Below, piece by piece: positions 30,644-40,053 of a stretch of DNA of 64,000 bases. Made by a program: the position numbers and the translations under genes. Below the pieces are notes generated by a model, which had not been told where the DNA came from, made no database searches, and was given only the letters and a program-made list of their open reading frames with translations. Source of the stretch: Leishmania infantum JPCM5 (Eukaryota; Euglenozoa; Kinetoplastea; Trypanosomatida; Trypanosomatidae); assembly GCF_000002875.2 (NCBI RefSeq), contig NC_009417.2, positions 1,159,929-1,223,928 on the forward strand, written 5' to 3'. Each line of letters starts with the position of its first letter. Position 1 is the stretch's first letter.

Positions 30644-31134
30644 CCGGTCACAGCCGGGGACCGGCTCGATCACTCGCCTTCCGATGAAGGGGATAAAATG
30701 GTAGCATGCGGAAACAGAGAGAGACTTGATAGCTGTCATGCACGGCTCGAAGCATGACATTCACCTCAATAAGATTGGGGAAAAACAGAAATGCAGGTGC
30801 TGCACACGACCTGGCGGGGGGGGTGAATACGGTGGCGGTGATATTTCACCTCTGGCGCCGACTGAATCCCAACGCAGGCACACAAAAAAAAATGTATGAG
30901 CGAGCCCACAACTTTGTGTGCACGACACCCCCCACCCCACCTGTGCAGTCTCGCTGGGCAAAAAGACACGCGTAGAAAGGAAAAAAGAGTCGATCGCGCC
31001 CCCACCTACGACGCCAGTAGGGCGCCCTTTTCAGCTTTATGTAAACTTCGTCGTACGCCACGTCTGGATCGCGGTGAGTGCCGCCTTAACTCACTCCTAT
31101 TCATATCCCGAAGCGGCCGAACAGGAGCATTCTT
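30644..31134. other. Spacer between SIDER and minus-strand relic
   Basis: About 0.5 kb with an A-run (30883-30891). No gene is supported; the frames are short. Confidence 0.35.
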
Positions 31135-31634
31135 TTACTTTGCACGAGTCGGCATCTGCTTCTCAACGCTGAGGGTGTTACATGCAGTATCCAACGGCGC
31201 AACAGTTTCCGCATCCGCCACGCCACTGTGCTCTTCCTGTCCCTCGGTAACCACATCTGCATACTCGCGGTGTATTTTCGACGCAGCAGGGGCGTCTCGA
31301 TCGTCAACGACTAGCCCACCCCATGCCTGCAGTAGAATGACAGATAAGGCAGTCTTCGCCGGAGGCGGCTCCTCACACACAAACGTGCAACTAACAATGC
31401 CGTTGCCTCCTCCTTCGCTCCACCTTTCTGCAATGTCCATTCCCGCACCTATGTACATCACATTGTACCATCAACGTGGCCCAACCGAGCGAAAAATTAC
31501 GGGTGCCACTGCAGTTCAATATCTCCTTTCGTCGGCTTTGCACGCAGCAGCAGGAAGATAATGATATATGCCACGCTACAGCCGATGTCAAAAAAACCCT
31601 CATAAACAGAGCCCTTCCGGATCTCGATATCCAT
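31135..31634 (-). pseudogene. Decayed minus-strand membrane protein gene
   Basis: Read on the minus strand from ATG 31634, a 45-codon piece begins MDIEIRKGSVYEGFFDIG, continues into a hydrophobic segment (VAYIIIFLLLRA) and stops at TAA 31497-31499. The protein-like signal resumes in another frame (about 31450 to 31135: MYIGAGMDIAERWSEGG, then WGGLVVDDRDAPAASKIH, ending in a stop). It looks like one gene broken by a stop and a frameshift. It runs opposite to every intact gene, so it was probably moved or inverted here, next to a retroposon at 31701. No family is recognised. Confidence 0.45.
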
Positions 31635-31700
31635 GAGCTCGAATGGAATTAGGACAAGCTTTCACTCGCAGCTACATTGACTCGTGATACGCATCGCTTC

Positions 31701-32071
31701 CTTCAACACGTCAATGTGCCACGAACAAGTCAGCCAGTAGATACACACGGCCACCGTTCACCTACCTCTGCTGCACCACGGAGATGCCCAGGAGCGGGCC
31801 CACCCAACACCGCCGCAACGCAGCAAAAGCAGAAACACAGCAGGTGGGATGCGCCTACTCGTTTGATCGCCGACACGATTCGTGGTGAGCTGGTGCAAAC
31901 GCGCTCATGACTGCAGGCCTCCTCCGCGCAGCGCCAGCCCAGGCCTGTCCGCCGACATCGAGAGTCCGCAGCCGCACCACCACCCCCCTTCCAGGGCGGG
32001 CTGCAGGCCCTTGGCGTCCCCGCACGCTGGGCACTAGGCCCTGGCGCTACCGTGAGGCGGCGGGCACTATC
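31701..32071 (-). mobile_element. Short retroposon piece, inverted copy
   Basis: Minus-strand equivalent of 11661-12031: block A plus the following 170 bases, from GATAGTGCCCGCCGCC at 32071 to the GTTGAAG-type end at 31701. The last 25 bases differ slightly from the other short copies. It forms the left boundary of duplicated segment copy 1. Confidence 0.72.
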
Positions 32072-33960
32072 ACGCCACCCACATGCCTTTAGACGACGGA
32101 AAAAACAGCAGCCGGGCGTACGTCTGCATTCATGTCTACGCGTCCCCCGTATTTTGTCTGTGTTTGCGAGGCACGGAGGGAAGGGGCTTCCCGAGGCTCT
32201 CGCGCGCTCTGCATTCCCTATCCTCCTGCCCTTTTGTTGCGGGTTGCTCTTCTCCACGCGATATTCGTCCTCGCTGCTGTTTGGCGTTGGATACTCAGGT
32301 TTCCTCGCTCTTTCTTCTGCTGCTCGCGCTTAGCTGGAGCTGTGCCTGTGCCCGTGTAGTAGCTTGGCTTTGGTGTGCGCGCTGGGCTTCATGCAGAGAG
32401 GGACACACGCACGGGAGCAGGCGCTTGCGGCTCTGTTGTTGGCACGATTGTGACCATATCTGCAGAGAGACGGCATGTGGGGCCTGTCTATTTCTCCCCT
32501 TGCGCATGCCTGTGTGTAGGGGTGGTGCTGTGGTAGTGGTGAGCCGTGTGCCCTACTCATGCCTCCTCCTGTTGTCTCGACGCGGCGAAAGTGATGCTCT
32601 GCCTCTCCACTACCTGCTCTCACTCATTGCTCGGATTGGCCCGTCTCTGCTGCCACTGCCGATGGCGATGTCCCCGCCCCCTCTTGCTTTTCATGGACCC
32701 CTACTCTTTCACGTGGCGGTTGCTGTTGCCGCGTATTCCTCCTGGGATGGTGGGGGAGATCACAGGCACCGCGCTGCAGGCTTGTTGTGTAAGCGCAGGG
32801 AAAAAAAGGACGGGTGGCGATGGGCTGCCGTAATGATGTAAAGAGCTGGTGCCCAGTATGTGTCGAGCTTAGCGGCGCAGACTGTCGTGATTCCGTACTC
32901 TCGCCCGAGCGGCAGGTGCTTTATCGCCACGCTCTGATCCGAAACAATGAAAGAGGTGTATGTGATACTTCTCTTGCAGCCATCATATTTGACTGCATGC
33001 GTTCGGCCACCTGTAGGGGGTGGATGACGCTGCTGTGCACCACCTTGACCAGATCCCTCGTCGTCGTCACCCCCCCATGTATAGGTGCCAAGCCGCTAGT
33101 TTTGTCTTTATACATGTATGCGCGCCGATTGGGAGGAGTGTCTTCCTTGATCGGGCTCTCTGCCTTTCTTTGTTTGAGCGTCTGCTGTCTGTGCCAATCG
33201 AGTGCCCGGTAGGCATGTGGGCTGCTGGCCGACGAGGCTGGGCCACAGTGAATGCGGACGTGACTGTCGTACGGCGATGAGGAGAGTGGGGACGGGCGCG
33301 GTGGCCACGGCGTCGGAGGAAGCCAGCTGTGCTATAAGGGGAGATGCAAAGGCCTCGTTCCCCCGGGAGATTGTGAGTGCTGCGTTTTCGCTTTCTCTTC
33401 ACACGCATCTCCCTTCCTCCGTCCCCTGCCCCGAGCACACCCCTACGCTTCTTTTCGCTGTTTTCGTATTATCTGTCGTGTGTTCCATCCCATCGAGCAT
33501 TGTGCAGGTGCGCGCGCGCTGTCGCTGTTCAGTCTGAGCATAGCTGCAGAGGGCCGGGGAGGGTAGGGGCCATCGTGCAGAGATGCCCCAGAGCACGGAA
33601 CGGGCGGAGTGCTTGTTAAGCTGGAAAACCTCTTGGTACTGTCGCAGTAGCTGCGTGGCGCGCGGTGGTATCCTCTGGAAAGCGCCTCCCTGCGTGCGTG
33701 CAGGAGGAAAGACCAGTCGCAGCCTCTTGCGCCCGCAAGCACGCAACCGCCGCTGTGCTGCTTTCAGAGACCCTGCCACGCCCTTGTCGCCCCCACGCCC
33801 TCCTCCTGGCCTTCCCCCTTCTGCTTCCTCGAGGCTCGCACCGTTCCTCCTGGCCACTGCCACCCCTCACCCGCTTCCCTTACTCGGTAAGACTACGCTA
33901 GCCAGGCAGCAAAAAAGTGCCATTTCTCTTTCCCACACCCTTCCCCGCGCACCGCCTTCT
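32072..33960. other. Spacer of the duplicated segment
   Basis: About 1.9 kb, duplicated at 40054-41943. A 252-codon open frame (32083-32841) has Cys/Arg/Ser-rich composition without domains and is treated as non-coding. The end is strongly CT-rich and leads into the next acceptor. Confidence 0.4.
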
Positions 33961-33983
33961 CTCCCTCTCCCTCCTCCTTCCAG
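33961..33983 (+). promoter_or_regulatory. Polypyrimidine tract and AG acceptor (copy 1)
   Basis: Continuous CT tract (33953-33980) ending in CCAG, AG at 33982-33983, about 170 bases before ATG 34154. The identical signal in copy 2 is at 41944-41970. Confidence 0.55.
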
Positions 33984-34153
33984 CATCGGCATTCCTCGGC
34001 ACTCACTTTCTGTGCACAGGCACCTGGGCCGCTCATCCGTCCGCTCGACTCGGCATTTCCGGCGACCCCTCGCCACGGCGCTCCACCAGCAGCTGTACGC
34101 ACAGGCGCACATACAGACACCCAACGGCCTGCATCTCTCTCCTTTCCTCCATA

Positions 34154-34862
34154 ATGCCCTCCGTCGCTGTCACAAGCACGGCCGCCGCCGCCGTGGGGCC
34201 GCTGCACTCTGTGAAGGCCGCCTCTCACAGCCGCGCTGCGGCACGCACCGAGGCGTGCATGATTCGGCCACAGAAAGGCTCTGCGTGCAACAAGACCTGC
34301 GCCATTGTTTTGGGTTGCTTGCTCGGCGCCTGTTTTCTGATCGCCCTTTTCGTGCTGCTGTGGTGTCGCCTCGCAGCGAGGCGACGGCGTGAGCAGCGGC
34401 GCAGCGTAGAGGAAGACGCGTACTGGAAGAAGCAGCCCTACACAGGCGAAGAGGAAGCAGGAGCGACTAAAGACATCTCGGAAGTGCCAACGTCGACGAT
34501 GGCTGAAAGGGATGCGCTGCCGAGTTTTCTCTCCACNCAACCCGCTGTCGGCTGCCTCCTTGTGCAGCGGGGGCACAGTCGCTCGCGTGTTGTCCTCCCG
34601 CATTCAAATCGGTGAGGACGAGGTCATGCCACTCTCGCAGAGCCGACTGAACCCTCTGGCGCCGCAGGCCGAGGCGCCGCAGGCCGAGGCGCCGCAGGCC
34701 GAGGCACCGCAGCTGGGCGACGCGCCGCAGGAGGAAGAGGCCATGAAGCCGAAAAGGTCGACCCGCAGCTGGCGCGTGCGGGGAAGGGAGCGGAGCCGTG
34801 GCGTGAGTGTTGCCGCCTTCGAGGACGACAGCGTAAGCTCTATTGATGATGACCTTGTGTAA
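34154..34862 (+). CDS. Single-pass membrane protein with QAEAP repeats, copy 1 (broken by one N)
   Basis: The same gene as 42141-42848 except for an extra ambiguous base, n, at 34537, where copy 2 has no base. The extra base shifts the frame after about residue 127. Because both flanks are identical to copy 2 and the added base is uncalled, an assembly or consensus error is much more likely than a real frameshift. See the copy 2 entry for domains. The downstream frame (QIGEDEV..., the QAEAP repeats and the acidic end) is intact and ends at TAA 34860-34862. Confidence 0.7.
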
Positions 34863-35200
34863 TTGGCAGCTGCTGGTGGAGCACTGAGCTGCAGCTTGCT
34901 GCTGTTTCCGCGGGTCTCTGTGTTAGGGTGTCGTGCGAGCACCGCTCTCTGCTGTGGGGGTTGTCGATGTCGCTCTCTCCCCTACTGTACGGGCTCCCGT
35001 GCCCACTTCAACCTCACGGCCACGCCGTCGCCGCTGCTGTTGTACGCTTCTGCTGGATTTGGATGATACCAAGTAGGATGGCGATGTGCTGCACGGCATG
35101 CGGCAGTGATGAGCATCGCATGTGGCTGGGAAAGGCAATCGAGGACCCCGTGGCAAAGCCTGTTTCCCGCGGGCTGCCGCTTTTTACTCTCTTCTCGGTT

Positions 35201-35300
35201 NNNNNNNNNNNNNNNNNNNNNNNNNNNNNNNNNNNNNNNNNNNNNNNNNNNNNNNNNNNNNNNNNNNNNNNNNNNNNNNNNNNNNNNNNNNNNNNNNNNN
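35201..35300. other. Assembly gap of exactly 100 N
   Basis: A run of 100 N, the usual placeholder for a gap of unknown size. In copy 2 the flanking sequences are separated by 10,074 bases. Confidence 0.99.
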
Positions 35301-36238
35301 CCATCGCGGCAGCACCCCTTCTTTTCTGCTGCTCGAGCTTATGTCTAGCACCACATCATTCGCACCCGGATGCTCCGTGGAAGCAGCTGAGCGAGCTGTG
35401 CACCGATGCCGGGGCCTCAGCCNGTTTTTCAAATAGAGCCCCGGTCCTTCGTAAGTGCCGCACTGTTGCCCCCCTCTCCTCTCCCCGGCGCGCGCTGGAG
35501 GCTGCCGTGGGAAAGCGATCCGGAGCAGCCTGCCGAAGCGCGGAGCAAGAAGCCGAGCCGCGGCAAGTGACGCAGCAGCAGCAGGTGCTCAGGCTCTCTG
35601 TGCCTGACTCCTGACCCATGTATCGTTGCGTTTCCGATGAAGGCCTATCGACATTATGGGAGGCGGTCAAGAGCAAGCCACCTGCTCCGCGTTTAGACTG
35701 GGGACGGCACGAGCGGCTGCACATGCGGGAGTGGCCACGCGCCTACAGTGGACTCACCGGCTTTGCCCGCACTATCCGCGCGAAGGGCGCCCTAACCCTC
35801 GAGTGCAACCGTCATGCCGCGGCGCGGCTGTAGGAGGAGCTGGCGGGCGTCTGCAAGGGCGCTGCCAACTACCACGCCGACTACGGTAACAGCGACGATG
35901 GCGAGTGACATGGCACATCGACTCACTACTACTATCATGAGGTGGCACCGTGGTACGACCAGGAAGACAGGCGCGAAGGTGTTTTCCTTTTCTTTGCGGA
36001 CAATGGCTACGACAGCTCCGATGAAGATGAAGGGGACGAGCGCGAGATGTTCTTTGGCGAGCGTAGACCGCCAACCGTGATGAGAACGGGCGGCGGCAGT
36101 CATGGTGTTGGTGGTGGCTGTGCTCCGCGCTACGTAGATGCTGCCGTGATGCAGCGAATGGCCGAGCTGACGCAAGAGACAGTTCAGCTGCGTGGCGAGG
36201 TAGCACGGCTGCGAGAGGAACAGAAGCTTCAACGGTGA
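35301..36238 (+). pseudogene. Decayed gene with acidic region and coiled coil, copy 1
   Basis: Equivalent to 53261-54197; the first part is lost in the gap. One frame stays protein-like across stops (TGA before 35618, TAG 35831-35833, TGA 35906-35908). The last piece holds an acidic stretch (DNGYDSSDEDEGDERE) and a heptad-like C-terminus (MAELTQETVQLRGEVARL) and ends at TGA 36236-36238. An uncalled n at 35423 adds a further artificial shift. The stops are the same in both copies, so the gene was already dead before the duplication. Function unknown. Confidence 0.5.
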
Positions 36239-37283
36239 TGAGAAGAGGGGGAGATGCGGGTGCTCCATGGTCAGAGTCGGGGAATCGATTTGAGCGCCGA
36301 ATGGCGGGTGCGTCTCGACTGCACGGCGCATGACGTCGCCGGCTAGCAAGGTCGCATGTTTGAGAGAGAAGGCGCGGCACGATCTCTGCGCGGCTCTGTC
36401 TCCGTGTCTGATCGTTTCCAGTACGCCATTCCTTCTTTTGCCGGTATGTGTGTGTTTGCTCTTTGATTCCCTCGCTTGCGGCTCCCTCGCTGTCCCACTC
36501 TGGTTTGCACAGCGGTGGGGCGCGCACTCCCATGCGCTCGTCTGTGTGCACCGTATGACGCGAGTGTGCAGCCCTCTCCCCTTGATCACTGCTTTCGTGT
36601 ACCTTGCTCTTTCCTTTCAGGCGCTGCTGCACACCTGTCAGCTCTCTTCCTGTTTACTTGAAAGAGGTGAGACAGCAGCGAGGCAGCTGTCTTCGTGCAA
36701 CGTGATGTGCCACTGACGCGAGCGTGTGTGGTCACCGTGCGTACGAGCACCACAGTAGCACCGACGAACGACAGATTGACCTGACTCTGGGAACGCTACT
36801 ACAAACGCCGTCCCTCTCTCCTCCTTGTGGACGAGGAGGGCAGGACGCGGCAGCGCACGGGTTTTCTGAGAGCCCAGTCCGCTGTGGTGCCGTCGATCTC
36901 ATTCCTGGCGGCTGCTGTGCCGACTCTCACGCACACGGAGGGAAAAGGTTGTGTAGAGGCACTTTGCAGGTGAGCACCACCTGGTGCAAACTCATGCCGA
37001 CACCCTTGTCGCCATGCTCTGCTCTGCATGCGCCCGAATGCCCTTCACCTCTTTCTCCTCACGCTCGTGTTTCCCCGCATCATGGACTTGTGGCGCGCTG
37101 GACATCTGGATCTGCTCCCCATCCTCCCCGTCCTCCACTGCCTCTCTTGCATCTCCTAGAGCTCTTCGAGCAGTGCATTGAAAGGGAACACACCTCCTGC
37201 AGCTACTCCTCTTAGTCACCGCGAGCTTTTACATACCCTCACACCTCCATATTGCCCAGCCACATCACTCAGCATTCGCGCAG
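36239..37283. other. Spacer of the duplicated segment with a candidate acceptor
   Basis: About 1 kb, duplicated at 54198-55242. A pyrimidine-rich tract (37110-37157) ends in AG at 37158-37159, the likely splice acceptor for the gene at 37284. No gene seen. Confidence 0.45.
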
Positions 37284-37607
37284 ATGGTCGTTTTTTTCGG
37301 ACCCTACGGATGTGTAGGATGCCTCTGTGGCATCGTGGTGGGGTGTCTGTGTGTGGTTGCTCTTATCGTTGGGGGCTTTTTTTACTTCTGGTGGCGCAAA
37401 GAGAGTGCGCGTAAACAGCGCCTCGCTGCGAATGCACAGGCCGGAGGTCCTCAGTACGGTGATTCGGTCCCTCCCGCTGGAGGCCCCTATGGAGGACAGC
37501 CAATGGCTCAGGGCGGGCCGGTGGCATATCAAGGGCCCGTCACTTATGCGGGCCCATCTGGTGTACCACCGACAAATCCCGAAGAAGCGCCGAAAACCTA
37601 CGCTTGA
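37284..37607 (+). CDS. Small single-pass membrane protein with Pro/Gly/Tyr tail, variant 1
   Basis: A 107-residue protein. A Cys-rich hydrophobic segment (about 8-38: CVGCLCGIVVGCLCVVALIV, then GGFFYFWW) is followed by a basic stop-transfer (RKESARKQR) and a tail rich in Pro, Gly, Tyr and Gln (QYGDSVPPAGGPYGGQPMAQ). The tail resembles low-complexity cytosolic tails that recruit WW or SH3-type partners. Compared with its duplicate at 55243, the sequence before ATG and the tail are almost identical, but codons 2 to about 56 are strongly different. In frame after the TGA stop and one more TAA, the DNA still encodes PPYPGVALEQQQQPGSATDA to TAG 37716-37718, so the tail was once longer. Family unknown. 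Confidence 0.75.
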   Translation: MVVFFGPYGCVGCLCGIVVGCLCVVALIVGGFFYFWWRKESARKQRLAANAQAGGPQYGDSVPPAGGPYGGQPMAQGGPVAYQGPVTYAGPSGVPPTNPEEAPKTYA

Positions 37608-38342
37608 CATCATCTCTTGCAGTAATCACCGCCGTACCCAGGTGTAGCGTTGGAGCAACAACAGCAGCCGGGCAGTGCCACTGATGCATCGGCTGTGTAT
37701 GGCACGGCGCCCCACTAGGTGCAGCCGAGCAAACAGCAGACGGGGAGTACGAGGCCTGTGGCACCTCCGCGAGCATGGGTAGCGTAGTAGTCCGTGCTGC
37801 GTCGGCGATATCGCTCGGTCTTTCGGAGCCACTCCGCCTGATGGGCCCCGTGGTTACTGTACTGTTGTCTGGTTTTTGTTTCATCCTACCGCGTTTGTCT
37901 GTCAGCGTCTGTGGTGGTGATGCCGATGAGCAACACCCATCATGTATTTGTCAGTCTAATTGTGCGCGATGCTTTAGTTGCCTCTTGTTTCGCTGCGACA
38001 TACCGCCACACCCCCTCCTCCTCTATTGCTCTCTCCTCACAGGCCATGGGTGTGTTGTGTGCCTCGGCTCTGCAAGCTGGAGGCGGCGTATCGCCCTCTA
38101 TCCATCCCCTTCACGCCGCTCTTCTTGCATACGTCATGCTAACTTTAGTTTCAACTCAGCAATCTTCTACGGTAATTTCTCTTCCTTCCGATGCTCCTTT
38201 GTTTGCTCATAATTCGTTGCTTTTCTATCTTCATCCTATCTCACCCTTTCTTTCTCTTGTGCTGAGTCTCTCTTCGCGCTGCGCGTGTCGGTGTCCACTT
38301 CCCTCCTTGCTGTTCTCTTGTAGATCTCCATGCTTTAACTCT
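37608..38342. other. Spacer after the small membrane protein gene
   Basis: About 0.7 kb (duplicate at 55573-56307). The first 110 bases hold the former C-terminal coding sequence; the rest is T/C-rich with no gene seen. Confidence 0.4.
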
Positions 38343-38720
38343 CCCTGGTGATAGTGCCCGTCGCCTCACGGTAGCGCCAGGGCCTAGTGCCCAGCGTGCG
38401 GGGACGCCAAGGGCCTGCAGCCCGCCCTGGAAGGGGGGTGGTGGTGCGGCTGCGGACTCTCGATGTCGGCGGACAGGCCTGGGCTGGCGCTGCGCGGAGG
38501 AGGCCTGCAGTCATGAGCGCGTTTGCACCAGCTCACCACGAATCGTGTCGGCGATCAAACGAGTAGGCGCATCCCACCTGCTGTGTTTCTGCTTTTGCTG
38601 CGTTGCGGCGGTGTTGGGTGGGCCCGCTCCTGGGCATCGCCGTGGTGCAGCAGAGGTAGGTGAACGGTGGCCGTGTGTGTCTACTGGCTGACTTGTTCGT
38701 GGTACAATGCCACGTTGAAG
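38343..38720 (+). mobile_element. Short retroposon piece with the fullest 5' hallmark
   Basis: Starts CCCTGGTGATAGTGCCCGTC and continues CGCCTCACGGTAGCGCCAGGG. CCCTGG and CCAGGG can pair, and the order CCCTGG...CCTCA..CGG..GCCAGGG.CTAGT is the layout of the ingi/L1Tc 5' hallmark, whose RNA folds as an HDV-like ribozyme. It ends at GTTGAAG as in the other short copies. It is duplicated at 56308-56682. Confidence 0.75.
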
Positions 38721-39189
38721 AAAAAATGTCGAGTGGAAGCAATATCCTTGCTCCACCCGTCAGTGTTACTTCTCGGTTCCAGTCGTTTTGAAAACGAGCC
38801 CGAATGACCTTATGGTCCCTTCTCTCGTTATTTCCACTGTCCGTGTCTCCATATTAAGTCCCGCCCACCCGACCCCCCCCTGCGCCTTCGCCCCCTCCCT
38901 CGTCACGCCTCCGCCCGGTGGGACAGGAAGCTGGAAGAACGGATGGCACCGCGCTCTCGTCGATATACAGACACAGCGCGTACGCGTATCTATGCTTTTG
39001 CAGAAAAGAAGCGTTGTACTCCCTCCGGCGCGGCCTCGGTGTAAGCGGCACGATCGCACACATGTCAGAAGCCGGATCGATTGAGATGAATGTGCGGACT
39101 CCCCAACGGCTTCCGTGTAACTCTCTCCCTTCCTTCACCTCTCTCTCTCTCACGCTGGAAACTGAACGGAAGTATTCGCGCATACAATG
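38721..39189. other. Linker between inverted retroposon pieces
   Basis: About 470 bases, duplicated at 56683-57151. Contains a C-run (38874-38880) and CT repeat (39139-39152). A 109-codon minus-strand frame (39183-38854) has some protein-like sequence but no support. Confidence 0.35.
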
Positions 39190-40053
39190 GCGGCGACGTC
39201 CTGGTTCTCTAGGGGGCGCGCCGTGCGCCGTTGAACCGCAGCCACGCGTCTACCGGGCGCTCCCTGCACGTCATTGCTTATTCTTTGGGTACGTGCTGCG
39301 CGGTAGGCGTGCCTACACGGACATGGCTGCACCGCACGCCTTGACGCAGGCGGGGCCGCGGCCATGAGTCCTGTGGCAGCGGGTGCGTCGAGCGGAAGGG
39401 GCCCGCGGATAGGCATGCGCCTGCTCGCGAGGAGACCACGTAGCCTGCCGCTCCGAAGGGGCACCGGAGGGCAACCGCAGGCGCCCGACGGCGGAAGCCC
39501 GTGCAGCGCGAGCGATCCGCGAATCTCGCGTGGCATATCGGGCACAGCGCCGGGACGGACGCCCTCGGTAGGCAAAGCAGGGCGGGCGGAGGCTCTGGCG
39601 GGTGCGGGGTACCACAATGCTAGCGGAGACGTGGGCAGCACACCATCTGCGCTCCGTGTTGTCACTGCGGGTCACCCGCCGTTGCAGGAATCCGAAGCAC
39701 CAGCCGGGTGCCCGTGCGGGACTGCACGAGCACCGTCTCCTGTCGTCTTGTAAGCTGGGCAGCCGCGTCTTTCTGGTGTGGGACGACTGCCGCCAAGGAG
39801 CTCTTGTCTCAGTGTGTCGCGTCGCGTATCGTGAATTTATGTGCTGAGTAGCCGACACGATTCGTGGTGAGCTGGTGCAAACGCGCTCATGACTGCAGGC
39901 CTCCTCCGCGCAGCGCCAGCCCAGGCCTGTCCGCCGACATCGAGAGTCCGCAGCCGCACCACCACCCCCCTTCCAGGGCGGGCTGCAGGCCCTTGGCGTC
40001 CCCGCACGCTGGGCACTAGGCCCTGGCGCTACCGTGAGGCGGCGGGCACTATC
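39190..40053 (-). mobile_element. Long retroposon copy, inverted, slightly 3'-truncated
   Basis: Minus-strand equivalent of 16530-17441 (block A then block B), lacking the last 50-60 bases of the 3' end. Near-identity to the copy at 16530 across both blocks, including the same A/B junction, shows that the two derive from one internally deleted master. It separates the two duplicated segments and faces the short copy at 38343, making an inverted repeat of about 200 bases. Confidence 0.78.

Larger units (their letters stand above)
31866..39826 (+). repeat. Duplicated segment, copy 1 (with internal assembly gap)
   Basis: 31866-35200 matches 39849-43186, and 35301-39826 matches 53261-57787, at very high identity by eye. 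Both outer edges fall within retroposon sequence. The region between the two matched parts is 100 N here, but 43187-53260 (about 10 kb) in copy 2. Genes carried: single-pass protein (34154), pseudogene (35301), small membrane protein (37284). Differences noticed: C-run length at 33070 versus 41050, single bases near 32958, 35187 and 38118, and the block at 37286-37450. Confidence 0.85.

Noticed and set aside
32083..32841. 252-codon frame, repeated at 40065-40823
   Set aside because: Cys/Ser/Arg-rich composition, no domain, begins next to a retroposon; identity of the two copies is explained by the segmental duplication and not by selection.
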